This document shows positions 16,288 to 25,759 of a stretch of 64,000 bases of DNA, in pieces. Position numbers and translations under genes: made by a program. Source of the DNA: B10-G9 sp963712165 (GTDB lineage Bacteria > Chloroflexota > Anaerolineae > Anaerolineales > UBA11858); assembly GCA_963712165.1 (NCBI GenBank), contig CAVQGY010000001.1, positions 62,001 through 126,000 on the forward strand. The letters run 5' to 3'. Below the pieces are notes generated by a model. It made no database searches and was not told the DNA's origin. It saw only the letters and a program-made list of their open reading frames with translations. Each line of letters begins with the position of its first letter. Position 1 is the stretch's first letter.

Positions 16288-17376
16288 TCAAGCACTACTC
16301 TTGTCATTAATATATTGGAAACCAAATTCTATGATAACAATCAGTGATCCAATCAACGGGATCACGATTAATCCTGCGAGAACTCCATAAAGCGATAATG
16401 TACTGACTATTGCGATAAATACGAGGGCAGGATGTATATTCATGCGTTTACTCATCACCCTGGGTATTAAGATGGTATTTTCAAGAATTTGGATGATGAT
16501 AAAAATGCTGACGACTACTATCGCGAACCAAAAATTGGATAAATTCAGGGTCGATGATCCTTGAGTCCAGGCACTAATTCCTGCAATAGAGGTAGCAATG
16601 GTGGGGCCCAATGAAGGGATCAGTTCTAATAATCCTGCCAGCACGCCAATGATCAGGGCATTTTTTAATCCAACGGCGACACCGGCTAGCCCTGATAGAA
16701 AACCAATTAACAGCATCATAGAAAATTGGCCACGCAAGTAGGTTTTCCAGACCAGGTTTATGTCTTTGAGTAGCTGGCTCAGCCCGTCTCTCATGGAATC
16801 AGGGAAAATTCTATAGATCCAATTAATTAATTTTGAGTGATCCGATAATAAATAGTAACAGGTCATTAATGTGACCATTACCCAGACTATATTATCTGTG
16901 GCAGATCGCAGCATCCGAAAAAGCCTGGCCGGAACTAGCAATTGATTGATTTCATTTTCCAGGGCAGGAACTAGATCTGCCAGGGGAATAGTGAAATCAA
17001 ATTGTTCATCCAAAACGGGTTGGAGTCTGATCAATTCGTCGGAAATTGCCTGGAAATCATTGGCCAGGACTTTGATTTGCTTTAATAGGATTGGGGTAGC
17101 GATTCTGGTCCCGGCTAATATGATAGCGACAAAACTTATAAACACTATCCCGGCAGATAGGCGTGATTTTATATGCAGCTTGTGAGTCAGGAAGACCACA
17201 ATAGGGTGCAGTAGATAGGCTAGCAAAATACCAAGGACCAGAGAACTGATCGCAGCTTGGTACATGCTGGTCAACCAATATACCAAAAGCAAAATTATAA
17301 GATAATAAATGACTTTTTTATCAAGTATAAAGAATTGGCTGGAATCTAATTGTTTATTGATTGATTTTCCTGTCAT
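16288..17376 (-). CDS. AI-2E-family (PerM-like) permease
   Basis: 362 residues, about eight TM helices. Family signs: long N-terminal hydrophobic pair, a central amphipathic region, then the GFLSGLAGVAVGLKNALIIG block and LLELIPSLGPTIATSIAGIS, typical of the AI-2E/PerM family, with VMSKRMNIHPALVFIAIVST near the end. Members export autoinducer 2 or act as Na+/H+ antiporters; which applies here cannot be told. A 174-nt gap separates it from MgtE in the same direction. Confidence 0.87.
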   Translation of the reverse strand: MTGKSINKQLDSSQFFILDKKVIYYLIILLLVYWLTSMYQAAISSLVLGILLAYLLHPIVVFLTHKLHIKSRLSAGIVFISFVAIILAGTRIATPILLKQIKVLANDFQAISDELIRLQPVLDEQFDFTIPLADLVPALENEINQLLVPARLFRMLRSATDNIVWVMVTLMTCYYLLSDHSKLINWIYRIFPDSMRDGLSQLLKDINLVWKTYLRGQFSMMLLIGFLSGLAGVAVGLKNALIIGVLAGLLELIPSLGPTIATSIAGISAWTQGSSTLNLSNFWFAIVVVSIFIIIQILENTILIPRVMSKRMNIHPALVFIAIVSTLSLYGVLAGLIVIPLIGSLIVIIEFGFQYINDKSSA

Positions 17377-17527
17377 TATTTAGTCCTATTCTTTTGATAT
17401 TACAAAAATCAAGATCTTCTCAACCTCGCGTAGTCTAACAACAAGAACGCTTTTTCGTTCTAATCTTGAATTAATCTCTCCTGAAGAATAATCGTTTTCT
17501 AAGAAATATGGATTTTGATACTGTGTG

Positions 17528-18085
17528 TTAGGGAAATTCTGCCGTCTTTTCTCTAATCAGATACAATAAATTATCCTCGATCTTGTAAAAAAGCGGCGCT
17601 ATTTGGATCTTAGGATACCGGATGCGCAGGCGTTCTACTTCGCACAGGACAAAATCAATCTCATTTCCAATTTCAAACAAAGGCGCAAAATCCTGGAAAT
17701 GCTTTTGAGCAGCATCCGGCTCCCATCCGGCTTTCTCTATTAGTCCTTGAACAAACTGGTCCTTCTTGGCTGGTAAATCAACCATTCCGCAATTGTTGTG
17801 ACCAATCAGTGCCATGAATTTTACATCACCAATCGCGATTGCGTAGGATATATTGAATTCATTGCCCTCAAGATTTGCCCCTGCACTTCGAATAACATAA
17901 CCAAAGTTCCTGGGCAGCCTCAGTCGTTTCCGGTTATCAATGCACATACCTATCAATAGGTGTGCTCTCGTGGATTTATCAAGAGATCGGTTGAGATTAT
18001 GATATTCCAGCAACAGCCCTATTGGACTATCACGGTATGTGAGTGGGATGTCCTCTGTTCTGGTGATTGAAATGAGTCGGTTCAT
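17528..18085 (-). CDS. Beta-carbonic-anhydrase-like protein
   Basis: 185 residues from the ATG at 18085 (AGGA 6 nt upstream); an earlier in-frame ATG would overlap the permease gene. Zinc ligands of beta-carbonic anhydrases are present: C48 with D50 and R52 in MCIDNRKRL, then H96 and C99 in GHNNCGM. Surrounding sequence (NFGYVIRSAGANL; AIAIGDVKFMALIGH) matches the family. It would interconvert CO2 and bicarbonate. It starts 7 nt after the SLC13 permease gene, implying one transcript and possibly linked anion/bicarbonate handling (inference). The C-terminal 40 residues are less typical. Confidence 0.8.
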   Translation of the reverse strand: MNRLISITRTEDIPLTYRDSPIGLLLEYHNLNRSLDKSTRAHLLIGMCIDNRKRLRLPRNFGYVIRSAGANLEGNEFNISYAIAIGDVKFMALIGHNNCGMVDLPAKKDQFVQGLIEKAGWEPDAAQKHFQDFAPLFEIGNEIDFVLCEVERLRIRYPKIQIAPLFYKIEDNLLYLIREKTAEFP

Positions 18086-18092
18086 ACGGATC

Positions 18093-19868
18093 CTAGAGGG
18101 GCCAGATAAGAGGTAGGAACAAAAGAACAACGAAGAAAATGATGATATTTAGCCAGACTCCAACTTTCGTATAGTCACCGAATTTATAGCCGCCCGGGCC
18201 GAAGACAAGCACATTGGCCTGATGGCCAATAGGCATCAGGAAAGATGTTGCCGCCGCGATGACCACAGCCATCACAAAGGTTTGCGGGTTGACGCCCAGG
18301 TTTCGGGCGGCATCGATTGCAATGGGTGTCACCAGGACGGTGGCTGCAGCGTTGGACATAACCTCGGTTGTGAGTGCAGTCATCAGGAATATCCCCATCA
18401 ACACAGCCACAGGTCCCCAGTTGCCGACCAGCTCCACAATTTTTTCTGCCAGGAAAAGGGCTGTGCCGCTGTTTTGCATGGCTATGCCCATGGGGAGCAT
18501 TCCCGCGATCAGGAAGACTGATTTCCACTCAATGGCATCATAGGCCTCATCCATGTCAAGCACCCTGGTCAGGATCATCAGGACAGCGCCGATTAACATG
18601 GCAGTCGATACTGGAAGGACCCGCGTGCTAACTGCGAGCAGTACTCCAGCCAGGATCAATACTGCCAGGGGAGCTTTTTTGATGCGTTTGGATTCCATCG
18701 GGGGAGTTTCCAGGATCAGGAAATCCTTGTCACGGCGAAGTTGGGCGATCCTCTCTTCAGGTCCCTGGACGAGCAATGCATCCCCGAGGTTGAGCTGGAT
18801 ATCTGCCAAATTTGTGCTGATGGATACACCATCATGCTGGATTGCCAGGACTGTCAGCCCGTAATGTGCCCTGAAATCGGATTCTTTTAATGTTTTGCCC
18901 TGCATCTGGGATCTCGGGGAGAGGGTGATTTCTATCAGGGCCTGGGATTCCTGGCTGAGTTCTTCGAACTTCCAATCATCTATGGTTTCTAATCCCAGAG
19001 CATCACTTGATTCCAGGATGTTCTGAGAGCTGCCCTGGATCAAGAGCAGGTCACCAGCCATTAACACGGGATCCTGCAGGGGAACCAAAAGACCCTCATC
19101 GCAGCGCTGGATCTGGATGACATTCAGGTTGAATTTCTGGCCCAACTGTGATTGGGGAAGAGTCTGTCCGATAAGGGGTGATCCCTCTCCTACCCGCACT
19201 TCGCTAATATAATCTCGAATTTGATATGAATCTGAAACAGTTCCACCTGGTGTCCGGTCTGGCAGGAGACGATTTCCAATCAGCATAAAATAAAGGATGC
19301 CAACCCCCAAAACAATCGCCCCCATAGGCGTAAAGTCAAAAAAGCCAAAAGGTTCCATTCCTCCGTAGGATTCCATAATACTGGAAGCCAGGATATTGGG
19401 TGGCGTACCAATCAGCGTCATTTTCCCACCCAAGAGAGAGGTAAAAGCCATCGGTATCAGCAATTTGGACGGAGCGACATTGATCTTGCGAGCCACGCTG
19501 ACAACAGCCGGCAGAAGGATCGCCACCGCGCCAATATTATTCATGAAGGATGACATCACCCCAATGGTGAGCATGATGATGAAAAGCAATCGCAGGTAGT
19601 TCTCGCCTGCCAGGCGCAGCATGAAGTTGGCCAGGGTGTCAGCAACCCCACTGCGGAAGAGGGCTCCGCTCACGATATATACCGACCATACCGTGATCAC
19701 GGCAGGGCTGGCAAAACCCGAAAAGGCTTCTTCGATAGTCACCAATCCAGTGACTGAAAGCGTGATCAGAACCAGCATGGCGATAAGATCGACCCGCAGG
19801 CGTTCACTCACAAATAAAACCACTGCAACAGCCAGGATTGCCAAAACCAGAATATTATCTTGAGTCAT
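18093..19868 (-). CDS. SLC13-family permease with two RCK/TrkA-C domains
   Basis: 591 residues. An N-terminal set of TM helices (ILVLAILAVAVVLFVSERLR ...; a GNNIGAVAILLPAVVSVAR-type segment), a cytoplasmic insert of about 200 residues holding two TrkA-C-like domains (EVRVGEGSPLIGQTLPQSQL; EITLSPRSQMQGKTLKESDF), and a C-terminal set of helices ending in MPIGHQANVLVFGPGGYKFG. This is the pattern of SLC13/DASS-like Na+-coupled anion transporters fused to regulatory domains. Substrate (sulfate, dicarboxylate or other) cannot be assigned. A paralogue, frameshifted, lies at 60643-62983. Confidence 0.9.
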   Translation of the reverse strand: MTQDNILVLAILAVAVVLFVSERLRVDLIAMLVLITLSVTGLVTIEEAFSGFASPAVITVWSVYIVSGALFRSGVADTLANFMLRLAGENYLRLLFIIMLTIGVMSSFMNNIGAVAILLPAVVSVARKINVAPSKLLIPMAFTSLLGGKMTLIGTPPNILASSIMESYGGMEPFGFFDFTPMGAIVLGVGILYFMLIGNRLLPDRTPGGTVSDSYQIRDYISEVRVGEGSPLIGQTLPQSQLGQKFNLNVIQIQRCDEGLLVPLQDPVLMAGDLLLIQGSSQNILESSDALGLETIDDWKFEELSQESQALIEITLSPRSQMQGKTLKESDFRAHYGLTVLAIQHDGVSISTNLADIQLNLGDALLVQGPEERIAQLRRDKDFLILETPPMESKRIKKAPLAVLILAGVLLAVSTRVLPVSTAMLIGAVLMILTRVLDMDEAYDAIEWKSVFLIAGMLPMGIAMQNSGTALFLAEKIVELVGNWGPVAVLMGIFLMTALTTEVMSNAAATVLVTPIAIDAARNLGVNPQTFVMAVVIAAATSFLMPIGHQANVLVFGPGGYKFGDYTKVGVWLNIIIFFVVLLFLPLIWPL

Positions 19869-20175
19869 GTGCAGCCCTCCAAATCTGTCCTAACTCCTTT
19901 CGCTTCACAGGCTATTTCTCTTGATAAGGTTTACCAGTCCAATAATGTAGACCAAAGACGAAAATGTCTCCCCTCCAGCTGCCCGTGATCCGGTTTTTAG
20001 AGCTGGTTTTGCCAGCAAGGCCTCCTGGGATGATTGCGATCAAAAAAATGAACGGGAGTTTAGATATTATAGTCCAGTATTTGGATTACCTTCAATAGAT
20101 AAGAATAGCATGATTGAGATGGAAAAAGAGCTGCCGATCCATCTGAGCTCTAAGCTATGTCATTTCACAACGGGA
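19869..20175. other. Intergenic stretch, nothing recognised
   Basis: No ORF with coding character. It must hold the promoter of the SLC13/carbonic anhydrase pair (near 19870-19950) and the 3' end of the lipoprotein transcript; I see neither a clear -10/-35 pair nor a hairpin with U tract. Confidence 0.4.
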
Positions 20176-21060
20176 CTATTCTTCTCCATCCAGGGATATG
20201 TCACACCGCTGGATCCATTCCTCGCTCATCGCTCCCATCGTTTCGGTCATTATCTCCAGCAATCCTGAGATTTCCCAACCTTCAAGCATTTCTGCGAATG
20301 CCCCCTCGAGACCCTCTATTCCATCCGGCATGGCCAGGATTTGTCCTTGATTGGCTATCGACCAGGCTGCCAGCTGGAGACTGAAATCATCATCACTAAG
20401 ATCGCCATCTGTTTCCCGGTCCACGCATTCAGCAAAAGCCAGGAGGTCACCATCTGCCAAATACCCGATCTCATAGGCTGAGCCGGATGACGGGGTGGAA
20501 GCGCTGGATTCAATACAGATCACGTAAGGAGATAGAACAATCGTCTCATCCGGGCCGAGGGTTACGATCTCACCATCAAGCACCATCAAATCCTGCTCAT
20601 CGGAGCCAACAGGGGAAAATACAAGGCCTGGTGGAATCTCAAAAATGATTTCCTCGCCGCTCTGGTTGATCATCACGATTTCGATGATCTGTCCCTGGGT
20701 GCCGCCCCCGGTTGATTCGATCCATTCGATGATCATATCACCCGATTTTAACCTCTGTCCCAGGGCGGTTTGGTCAAGGCTGGGATCCACTGCGATTTCA
20801 CCTGAGGATTGGGAAGATTGATTGGAATCCGCGCCATCAGCTGATCCGGACTCGCCTTCAATGGTGTCTGATCCCGTATCTTGCCGATCCTGGTTCTCCT
20901 GGTCACCTTCAAATAGATCAGACCACTCAGTATGCCCCGCGTCCTGGGCTTCCCCTCGCACCCCTGGAAACTTGATCAAACTTTGGGAGCCGGAGCAAGC
21001 CAAACTTGCCAGGAAGAGCAGAATTACGAAAGGAGCTATCGATAATCTCTTGTTACGCAT
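20176..21060 (-). CDS. Secreted lipoprotein of unknown function
   Basis: 294 residues from the ATG at 21060, which has AGGAGAAAAG just upstream; the longer frame has no ribosome site. Lipoprotein signal with lipobox LASLAC, then an acidic Ser/Gln/Asp-rich linker (about 25-95) and a beta-rich domain (SGDMIIEWIESTGGGTQGQI; EEIIFEIPPGLVFSP; VLSPYVICIESS with a probable disulfide to AFAECVD). The pattern 'loses/gives extra force to a polypeptide surface domain' cannot be tied to a named family. Expected on the outer face of the membrane. Confidence 0.72.
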   Translation of the reverse strand: MRNKRLSIAPFVILLFLASLACSGSQSLIKFPGVRGEAQDAGHTEWSDLFEGDQENQDRQDTGSDTIEGESGSADGADSNQSSQSSGEIAVDPSLDQTALGQRLKSGDMIIEWIESTGGGTQGQIIEIVMINQSGEEIIFEIPPGLVFSPVGSDEQDLMVLDGEIVTLGPDETIVLSPYVICIESSASTPSSGSAYEIGYLADGDLLAFAECVDRETDGDLSDDDFSLQLAAWSIANQGQILAMPDGIEGLEGAFAEMLEGWEISGLLEIMTETMGAMSEEWIQRCDISLDGEE

Positions 21061-21704
21061 CTTTTCTCCTGTCAAACTAGAATTTTGGATAGATCCAAAC
21101 AATCACAAAGTCATGCTTTGATTGTTTAATCTTGAGTTAAGTATAGCAGTGAAATAAATGAAGCTCACTATGATCTGGCTGAATTGATCTTTGTTTTGGT
21201 GAAGTTAAGGTTTTAGGGAATGACATAGGATTCCCCCAAAAACAGGATTAGTGGTCTCAGGGAGTGGTTCAAATCCCCTGCCGGCCAATTGAGCGAAAGT
21301 TATCCGAATAGTCAGTAAACAAGAAAATGATAGGGTTGCCAACCGAGCTGGGAAGATATTGTTCTGTTGCAGCTCTGGAGCATCAAGGGTGGAAAGGCTG
21401 GCTGCGTAAGACGTACGTCGCAAGTCGCAAGCCGATTGGATTTCAGAATGGACCCGATTTCGGGGTGGAATCGGGGCGGGTTACGCCATGCGATCTACAC
21501 GGATACTGCTACGGATGCGCTTGGTAGGTGAGTGTGGGGGAAAATATACCGCAGATTATTTTTCCAACAGACGTTTATATTTTTTTCTTCGCTAATACGA
21601 AAATTACAGCGGCACCACAACAATTAAGCGTTCCCGGATCACAAAGGCGTGGGAGCATTCGGTTTTGATCCAGGATCCCCAATTATCATCCAAGCCAGCC
21701 AAGT
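21061..21704. other. Gene-free stretch holding a tRNA-T-arm-like fragment
   Basis: No supported gene. At 21255-21284 the plus strand reads like the 3' part of a tRNA (T arm AGTGG-TTCAAAT-CCCCT with one mismatch, then GCCGGCCA), but no D or anticodon arm can be found upstream. At 21410-21425 there is a tandem GTCGCAA. The rest has no recognised content. Confidence 0.4.
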
Positions 21705-22236
21705 TCATCTGCCCATAACAAAGCCGATTTTACCGGGTGCCGTGATCTGAAGATGACTGACTGTGATGTTGTCCACTCGGCCAAAATTTGGAACCATGGA
21801 ACGAGAGACCAGGCTGACCACATATCCTTTCAGGTCATCTGTGGCCTGCAATAGTGGTTGGTCATCGGGATCGCTGGCAGTGAAAACGAGATTGTAGTTA
21901 ACTCCAGCCATCACCAGGTAAACGGTTTTATTGATCAAATATCCCCGTACCCCGGCTGGTTGATGCCTGAGGTAAATAGAATTGTATCTCCGGGATGATC
22001 CTGGTTGATGCACTGCGAATGGGTCGCTATCTGGCAGGTCATCCCAGGGACTGGCCCCACAGGATTCCACAGAAATGAGCTTTGATTTAGGTGTATCGGT
22101 GACCAGAATAGGAGCCGTGGGGGGTGGAGATGAGACCGTTTGAGTAGGGTGTTGATTGGCCGGAGATCCGCGGCGGAAGCAGATTGCAGGAAGATAATAT
22201 AAGAACGATCGTCAGAATGGAACTCCTTTTTTTCAT
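21705..22236 (-). pseudogene. Frameshifted lipoprotein gene
   Basis: The ATG at 22236 starts a perfect lipoprotein signal, MKKRSSILTIVLILSSCNLL, whose frame ends after 49 codons. Shifting by one base near 22165-22178 gives a continuous reading: GSPANQHPTQTVSSPPPTAP (a Pro/Thr linker), then ISVESCGASPWDDLPDSDPF and a beta-rich domain to the stop at 21705 (KTVYLVMAGVNYNLVFTASD; DDLKGYVVSLVSRSMVPNFG). The whole would be about 176 residues, of a type common in this window. Either a recent pseudogene or a sequence error. Confidence 0.65.
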
Positions 22237-22346
22237 CGGGCTTACCAACCTTGTATTTAGATGTACGATTTTTTTGATTTACTCTAGTGGAGATCCACGA
22301 CCAGGGAGATCCAAATACATCTGCCCTGATCCCTAAATTGTTGAGC

Positions 22347-23290
22347 TCAGGGGTCGCGCAGATGCCAGCAGCAGCTGAATAGTCCTTTCATCTCTGGAAT
22401 ATGTGCCATCCTCCAGGGAGGGGACAGGATTCGGTCAGCCAGGTGGCCGGAGGCAGCATTGGACTGCCAACTCATCAGAAAGATCTTTCGGGGGAACGAG
22501 CTGTGATATAACAGTTCCAGCCCCAGGGGATCGAACACGGTTGCATCCGTCATTTCGAGCGAAGACAGGCTTCTGTAACCACCTTCAGGATCGCTACCTC
22601 AGGGTAGGCCTTGCTATCTCCTGCCCGGTCAGAATGAAACAATATCTATGTCGAATGGAATATTTAAATGGTCATTCCGGTCCCAACCAAAGTTCGGACG
22701 ATCAGATCATCCCCGTTGGAATGAGAGTCGAATGGGTACTGTCAGGCAGGGCTAAAACCCATGATCCGGATCAGGATGTAGTTTTCCGTCGAAAGGCAGT
22801 ATCTGCCCCAAGTTGCGGAAGTAAAATCTTCGCCTTATTTTGAGTATAGATGTGGTTCAGGCCGGCAGACGGCGGGGCTCAATAGCAGGCGAAGCGTGGA
22901 CCGAGGTGTGGTCTGGATGGTTTCACCCGAGGCCTCAAGCACATAAGGGGCGTGGTTTCGGTTCCCATCCGCATGAACACCATGCGGTTCTCCGAAAATG
23001 CAGGGGGAAAGATGCCTACGCCCTCAGGCACCCCAGCGATAGTGCATTTACAATATCAGGTCTAGATCAAGATCCTTTGACCAGATGTAGGACACGGGCT
23101 GATTGGTTTCGGCAGTGGCAGCTGTGGTGAAGACGGAAGGCTCGCGTAGTCCGATCGGTCTGACTGGCTGATCGCTTTCCTGTGTTTCGAGAACTCCATA
23201 TCCTTCGGCCCATTCGATTTGGTAATCGTTGACCAGGACAATAGATATGCCAGGCACATCGTAATATGCCATTCTTTCTATTAGATCCAT
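22347..23290 (-). pseudogene. Decayed beta-lactamase-fold serine hydrolase
   Basis: Fragments in different frames line up with the class C/penicillin-binding-protein-like serine hydrolases. 23290-23160: LIERMAYYDVPGISIVLVND, QIEWAEGYGVLETQ. 22553-22347: TVFDPLGLELLYHSSFP, NAASGHLADRI, RMAHIPEMKGLF. These correspond to the family N-terminus and to the 'PLGM..S', 'ASGY..DG' and 'PEMAAAGL' blocks, in the right order. The S-x-x-K region is damaged (VSYIWSKDLD). The interval between them is frameshifted and full of stops, so no product is made. Confidence 0.5.
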
Positions 23291-23905
23291 CCTCGAGGTT
23301 CCATGGTAAATCCGATTGCTCAGCGGATTAAATCTTGTTCAAGAAGGGACGAAGGTGGAGACTATCTCCTCTCCAGAAGGGAATCAGCAAGCCGCGAGAT
23401 CAGGCTTGCGGTTTCAAACAACGGCAAGTATGAATTCATCGTGGAGAATGACCTGGTCTTGAAGGATAGTTCATAGTAAATTTTCCTATTCGACAGTCCC
23501 TGGTGAGACAATAAAAAAATATTATAGGTATATTACGTGTGCAAGGGATCCGTTTTGAGATATGTTAATCGCATCAGAAATTATCAACCTCCTGTGTGCC
23601 AAACTGGTCTACATACATGATCGAATATATGGAGCGCAATACAGGATTTCTGATGAGTCCATTGGAAGCGACCTGGATTTGGGCAGCTGATCTCCGATGC
23701 AATTAGGGTGGAAAGGATGGTTTGAAATGAAAGGATTTATTCAGCTGGAGAGTCTGGGGCACAGCCATTAACCAATATAAGGATTGGGAACAAAATCAAG
23801 GAATGTGCTATATCTGTCATTATCAGCACTCGAATTTACTGATTACTGGACCTAAGGCGTACATATCCCCGCGCGGAGTCTGCCATGGCTTAGACAGGCA
23901 AAACA
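23291..23905. other. Gene-free stretch with a possible coding remnant
   Basis: Plus-strand codons at about 23360-23478 (REIRLAVSNNGKYEFIVEND, then LVLKDSS and a stop) look like the end of a former gene; no start or family is visible. I find nothing else in the stretch. Confidence 0.35.
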
Positions 23906-23938
23906 AATAAGCCAGCCCTTTACCAGGACTGGCTTATT
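23906..23938. terminator. Rho-independent terminator of the FN3 lipoprotein gene
   Basis: Arms AATAAGCCAG (23906-23915) and CTGGCTTATT (23929-23938), 13-nt loop; in minus-strand direction it follows the stop of the FN3 lipoprotein by 24 nt and ends in TTATTTGTTTTG. Confidence 0.7.
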
Positions 23939-23962
23939 CCAGTCAGATTTACCCTGTGGATC

Positions 23963-25390
23963 TCAGGGGCATACACATTCGTACTGCGCGCTGGTCCGTC
24001 CCACCAGCTGATATGTGCCCCCGGCTGCTTTACATTCCTCGCGGCCCAGGTCGGCATGGCAGGTCGGTTGTTCAGGCGGCTCCACGACTGGCAGATCCCC
24101 GATATCAAATACAAGTCCTTCAGGTGACTCCGGCCAGCCCAGGGTCAAATGTTCGAGGTAGATCCAGCACTTGATCTCGGGTACAAATGGTTTTCTGGTT
24201 TCTTGATTCAGGATGTTAAGCAGCACATAGGTTGATTGTGGGTTACGGGCAACCGCCAATAACCTGTGATCTGGCTCAACCGTCCACAACGCTTCGAAAT
24301 ATTCAAAGGTCCCTTTTCGGCAATAGTAATTGCCAATAGGCGCAGCTGGAACTCCTGAAAGACTGCAAGTCCCGGTCTGATCCACGCGAAAACTCCTGGA
24401 AGCGCTGAAAGCCCCATCGATTCCATCGTGCACCATGGCCACCCGCCAGTAGTAGGTCTGGCAATCCGCGAAGGGTTCCTTGTGTCCGTAGAGCGTCCAG
24501 TTGGCAGCGGTGCCTACGTGATCATCGAAGAGTATGGTGAACGCCGGATCTTCCGCTACCTGGACATGGTAATCATCCGGAACGCAGCTCAGGGGAGGCC
24601 AGGACCATTCCAGGAGCTGTTCCGCATCTGTGATCACGGCCCCGTCAGCCGGGGAGACCAATGTGGGAGCGACCATATCCGTCCCTTCACAGGCTGGAGC
24701 GGTATAAAAGAAATGTTCTGTTCCGGGGGGGCTCCACACGCCGTCGGCAAAGGCTGATACCCGCCACCACATCTTGGTCGCGGGAGGTGGCGCGGATCCC
24801 AACCCCCACCTGGTGCTGGGAGAGCCGGTAGCGCCGTTATACTCATCGTCGACAAAGCCGGCATCCCGGGAAACCTCAATCCGGTAGCTCTCAGGGATGC
24901 AGTCATTCAGCGGCCAGTACCACTCGAAGGAATCGTAGCTGTTGTCATACATATCATGAGAGAGTGGGAATTGCGGATAAGGGGCGATCAGATCGCCGGC
25001 TGTGCAGTACGGCAAGGTGAAGAAGGATCGCAATTGGCCAGAATATCCTCCAAAAGTGGATCCTACCTTGGCCCGTACCCTCCAAAAGTATTCCTCAGCA
25101 GGGTCCAGCCCTGTGGCGGTCCAAGTTGTGGTATTACCCGGAACGAGTTGGGTATGTTCGATAACAGAATAATCACGATACTGGGAGAGGATGATCTCAT
25201 ACTCCTCAGGTTCGCAGGCGTCTGGGTAGTCCCAATCCAGAACCACCCCGCTGCCGTCAACTACCTCCCGCCAATCTGGTGAGATCAGGTCAGGCTGGAC
25301 CAGAGAACCAGCGTCGCAGGTCGGGTCGCAGGCAGATAACCCAATTGCCGTTAGGCAAAGAAATAGGATCAAATACAATTTTTTTGGCAT
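23963..25390 (-). CDS. Lipoprotein with three fibronectin-III-like domains
   Basis: 475 residues. The ATG at 25390 follows GGAGG by 5 nt; the ATG four codons earlier lies on that site. Lipobox IGLSAC, then three tandem FN3-like beta sandwiches (about 28-125, 130-225, 230-335), each with the patterns LDWDYPDACEPEEYEIILS / FEWYWPLNDCIPESYRIEVS / LEWSWPPLSCVPDDYHVQVA and YFWRVRA / MWWRVSA / YYWRVAM. Each repeat has an equivalent Cys, likely pairing with a Cys at the next domain start. The C-terminal 130 residues are a Cys-rich module (NYYCRKGTFEYF; CHADLGREECKAAGGTY) seen in other secreted Chloroflexota proteins, as I recall. Likely a surface-binding protein; ligand unknown. Confidence 0.85.
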   Translation of the reverse strand: MPKKLYLILFLCLTAIGLSACDPTCDAGSLVQPDLISPDWREVVDGSGVVLDWDYPDACEPEEYEIILSQYRDYSVIEHTQLVPGNTTTWTATGLDPAEEYFWRVRAKVGSTFGGYSGQLRSFFTLPYCTAGDLIAPYPQFPLSHDMYDNSYDSFEWYWPLNDCIPESYRIEVSRDAGFVDDEYNGATGSPSTRWGLGSAPPPATKMWWRVSAFADGVWSPPGTEHFFYTAPACEGTDMVAPTLVSPADGAVITDAEQLLEWSWPPLSCVPDDYHVQVAEDPAFTILFDDHVGTAANWTLYGHKEPFADCQTYYWRVAMVHDGIDGAFSASRSFRVDQTGTCSLSGVPAAPIGNYYCRKGTFEYFEALWTVEPDHRLLAVARNPQSTYVLLNILNQETRKPFVPEIKCWIYLEHLTLGWPESPEGLVFDIGDLPVVEPPEQPTCHADLGREECKAAGGTYQLVGRTSAQYECVCP

Positions 25391-25759
25391 CGAATCCTCC
25401 ATGTCTAGGTTTATTCAATTGTCTAACGGATGGGAAACAGTTAAAGTTACACCGATATTAGGTTGAAATGATTATACATTACAAAAAAATACACTTTATA
25501 CAGAAAGTCAGTGGACAATAACACTTCATATGGCACTTGAACGGGGTGAATTGGAGCAGGGGGATATTTATCTGAGCAGTTGTGTTGTGACCGTGATGCA
25601 GCCTGAGTTGAATGAATGAAAATTACACTCTCAATGGAGAGCTGCCTGGCGGCTCTATTGAGAGGCCGGACTGATCCTACTCCTGATACAGTCTTTTTTT
25701 CTGACCCCATCAGATCTTAGGGTCACCTTAGGTGTATGCCCTTGAAAGGATTATCCTCC
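25391..25759. other. Intergenic region with a 13-bp hairpin
   Basis: No gene. A hairpin with arms CTCTCAAT-gg-AGAGC (25629-25642 region) and GCTCTATTGAGAG (25652-25664) has a two-base bulge and a 9-nt loop. It lies about 95 nt beyond the stop of the small membrane gene (minus strand) and may be its terminator, although the U tract is weak (TGTAATTTTC). Confidence 0.5.

Noticed and set aside
18184..18631. Several long open frames on both strands inside the SLC13 gene
   Set aside because: They are antisense or shifted shadows of a well-supported permease; none has motifs or a ribosome site.
21205..21423. Minus-strand open frame containing GRGFEPLP
   Set aside because: The GFEPL-type peptide is what a tRNA T arm gives when translated from the wrong strand; there is no ribosome site and no family.
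21410..21425. Tandem GTCGCAA as possible start of a repeat array
   Set aside because: Only two units; no spacer structure, so not a CRISPR or iteron array.
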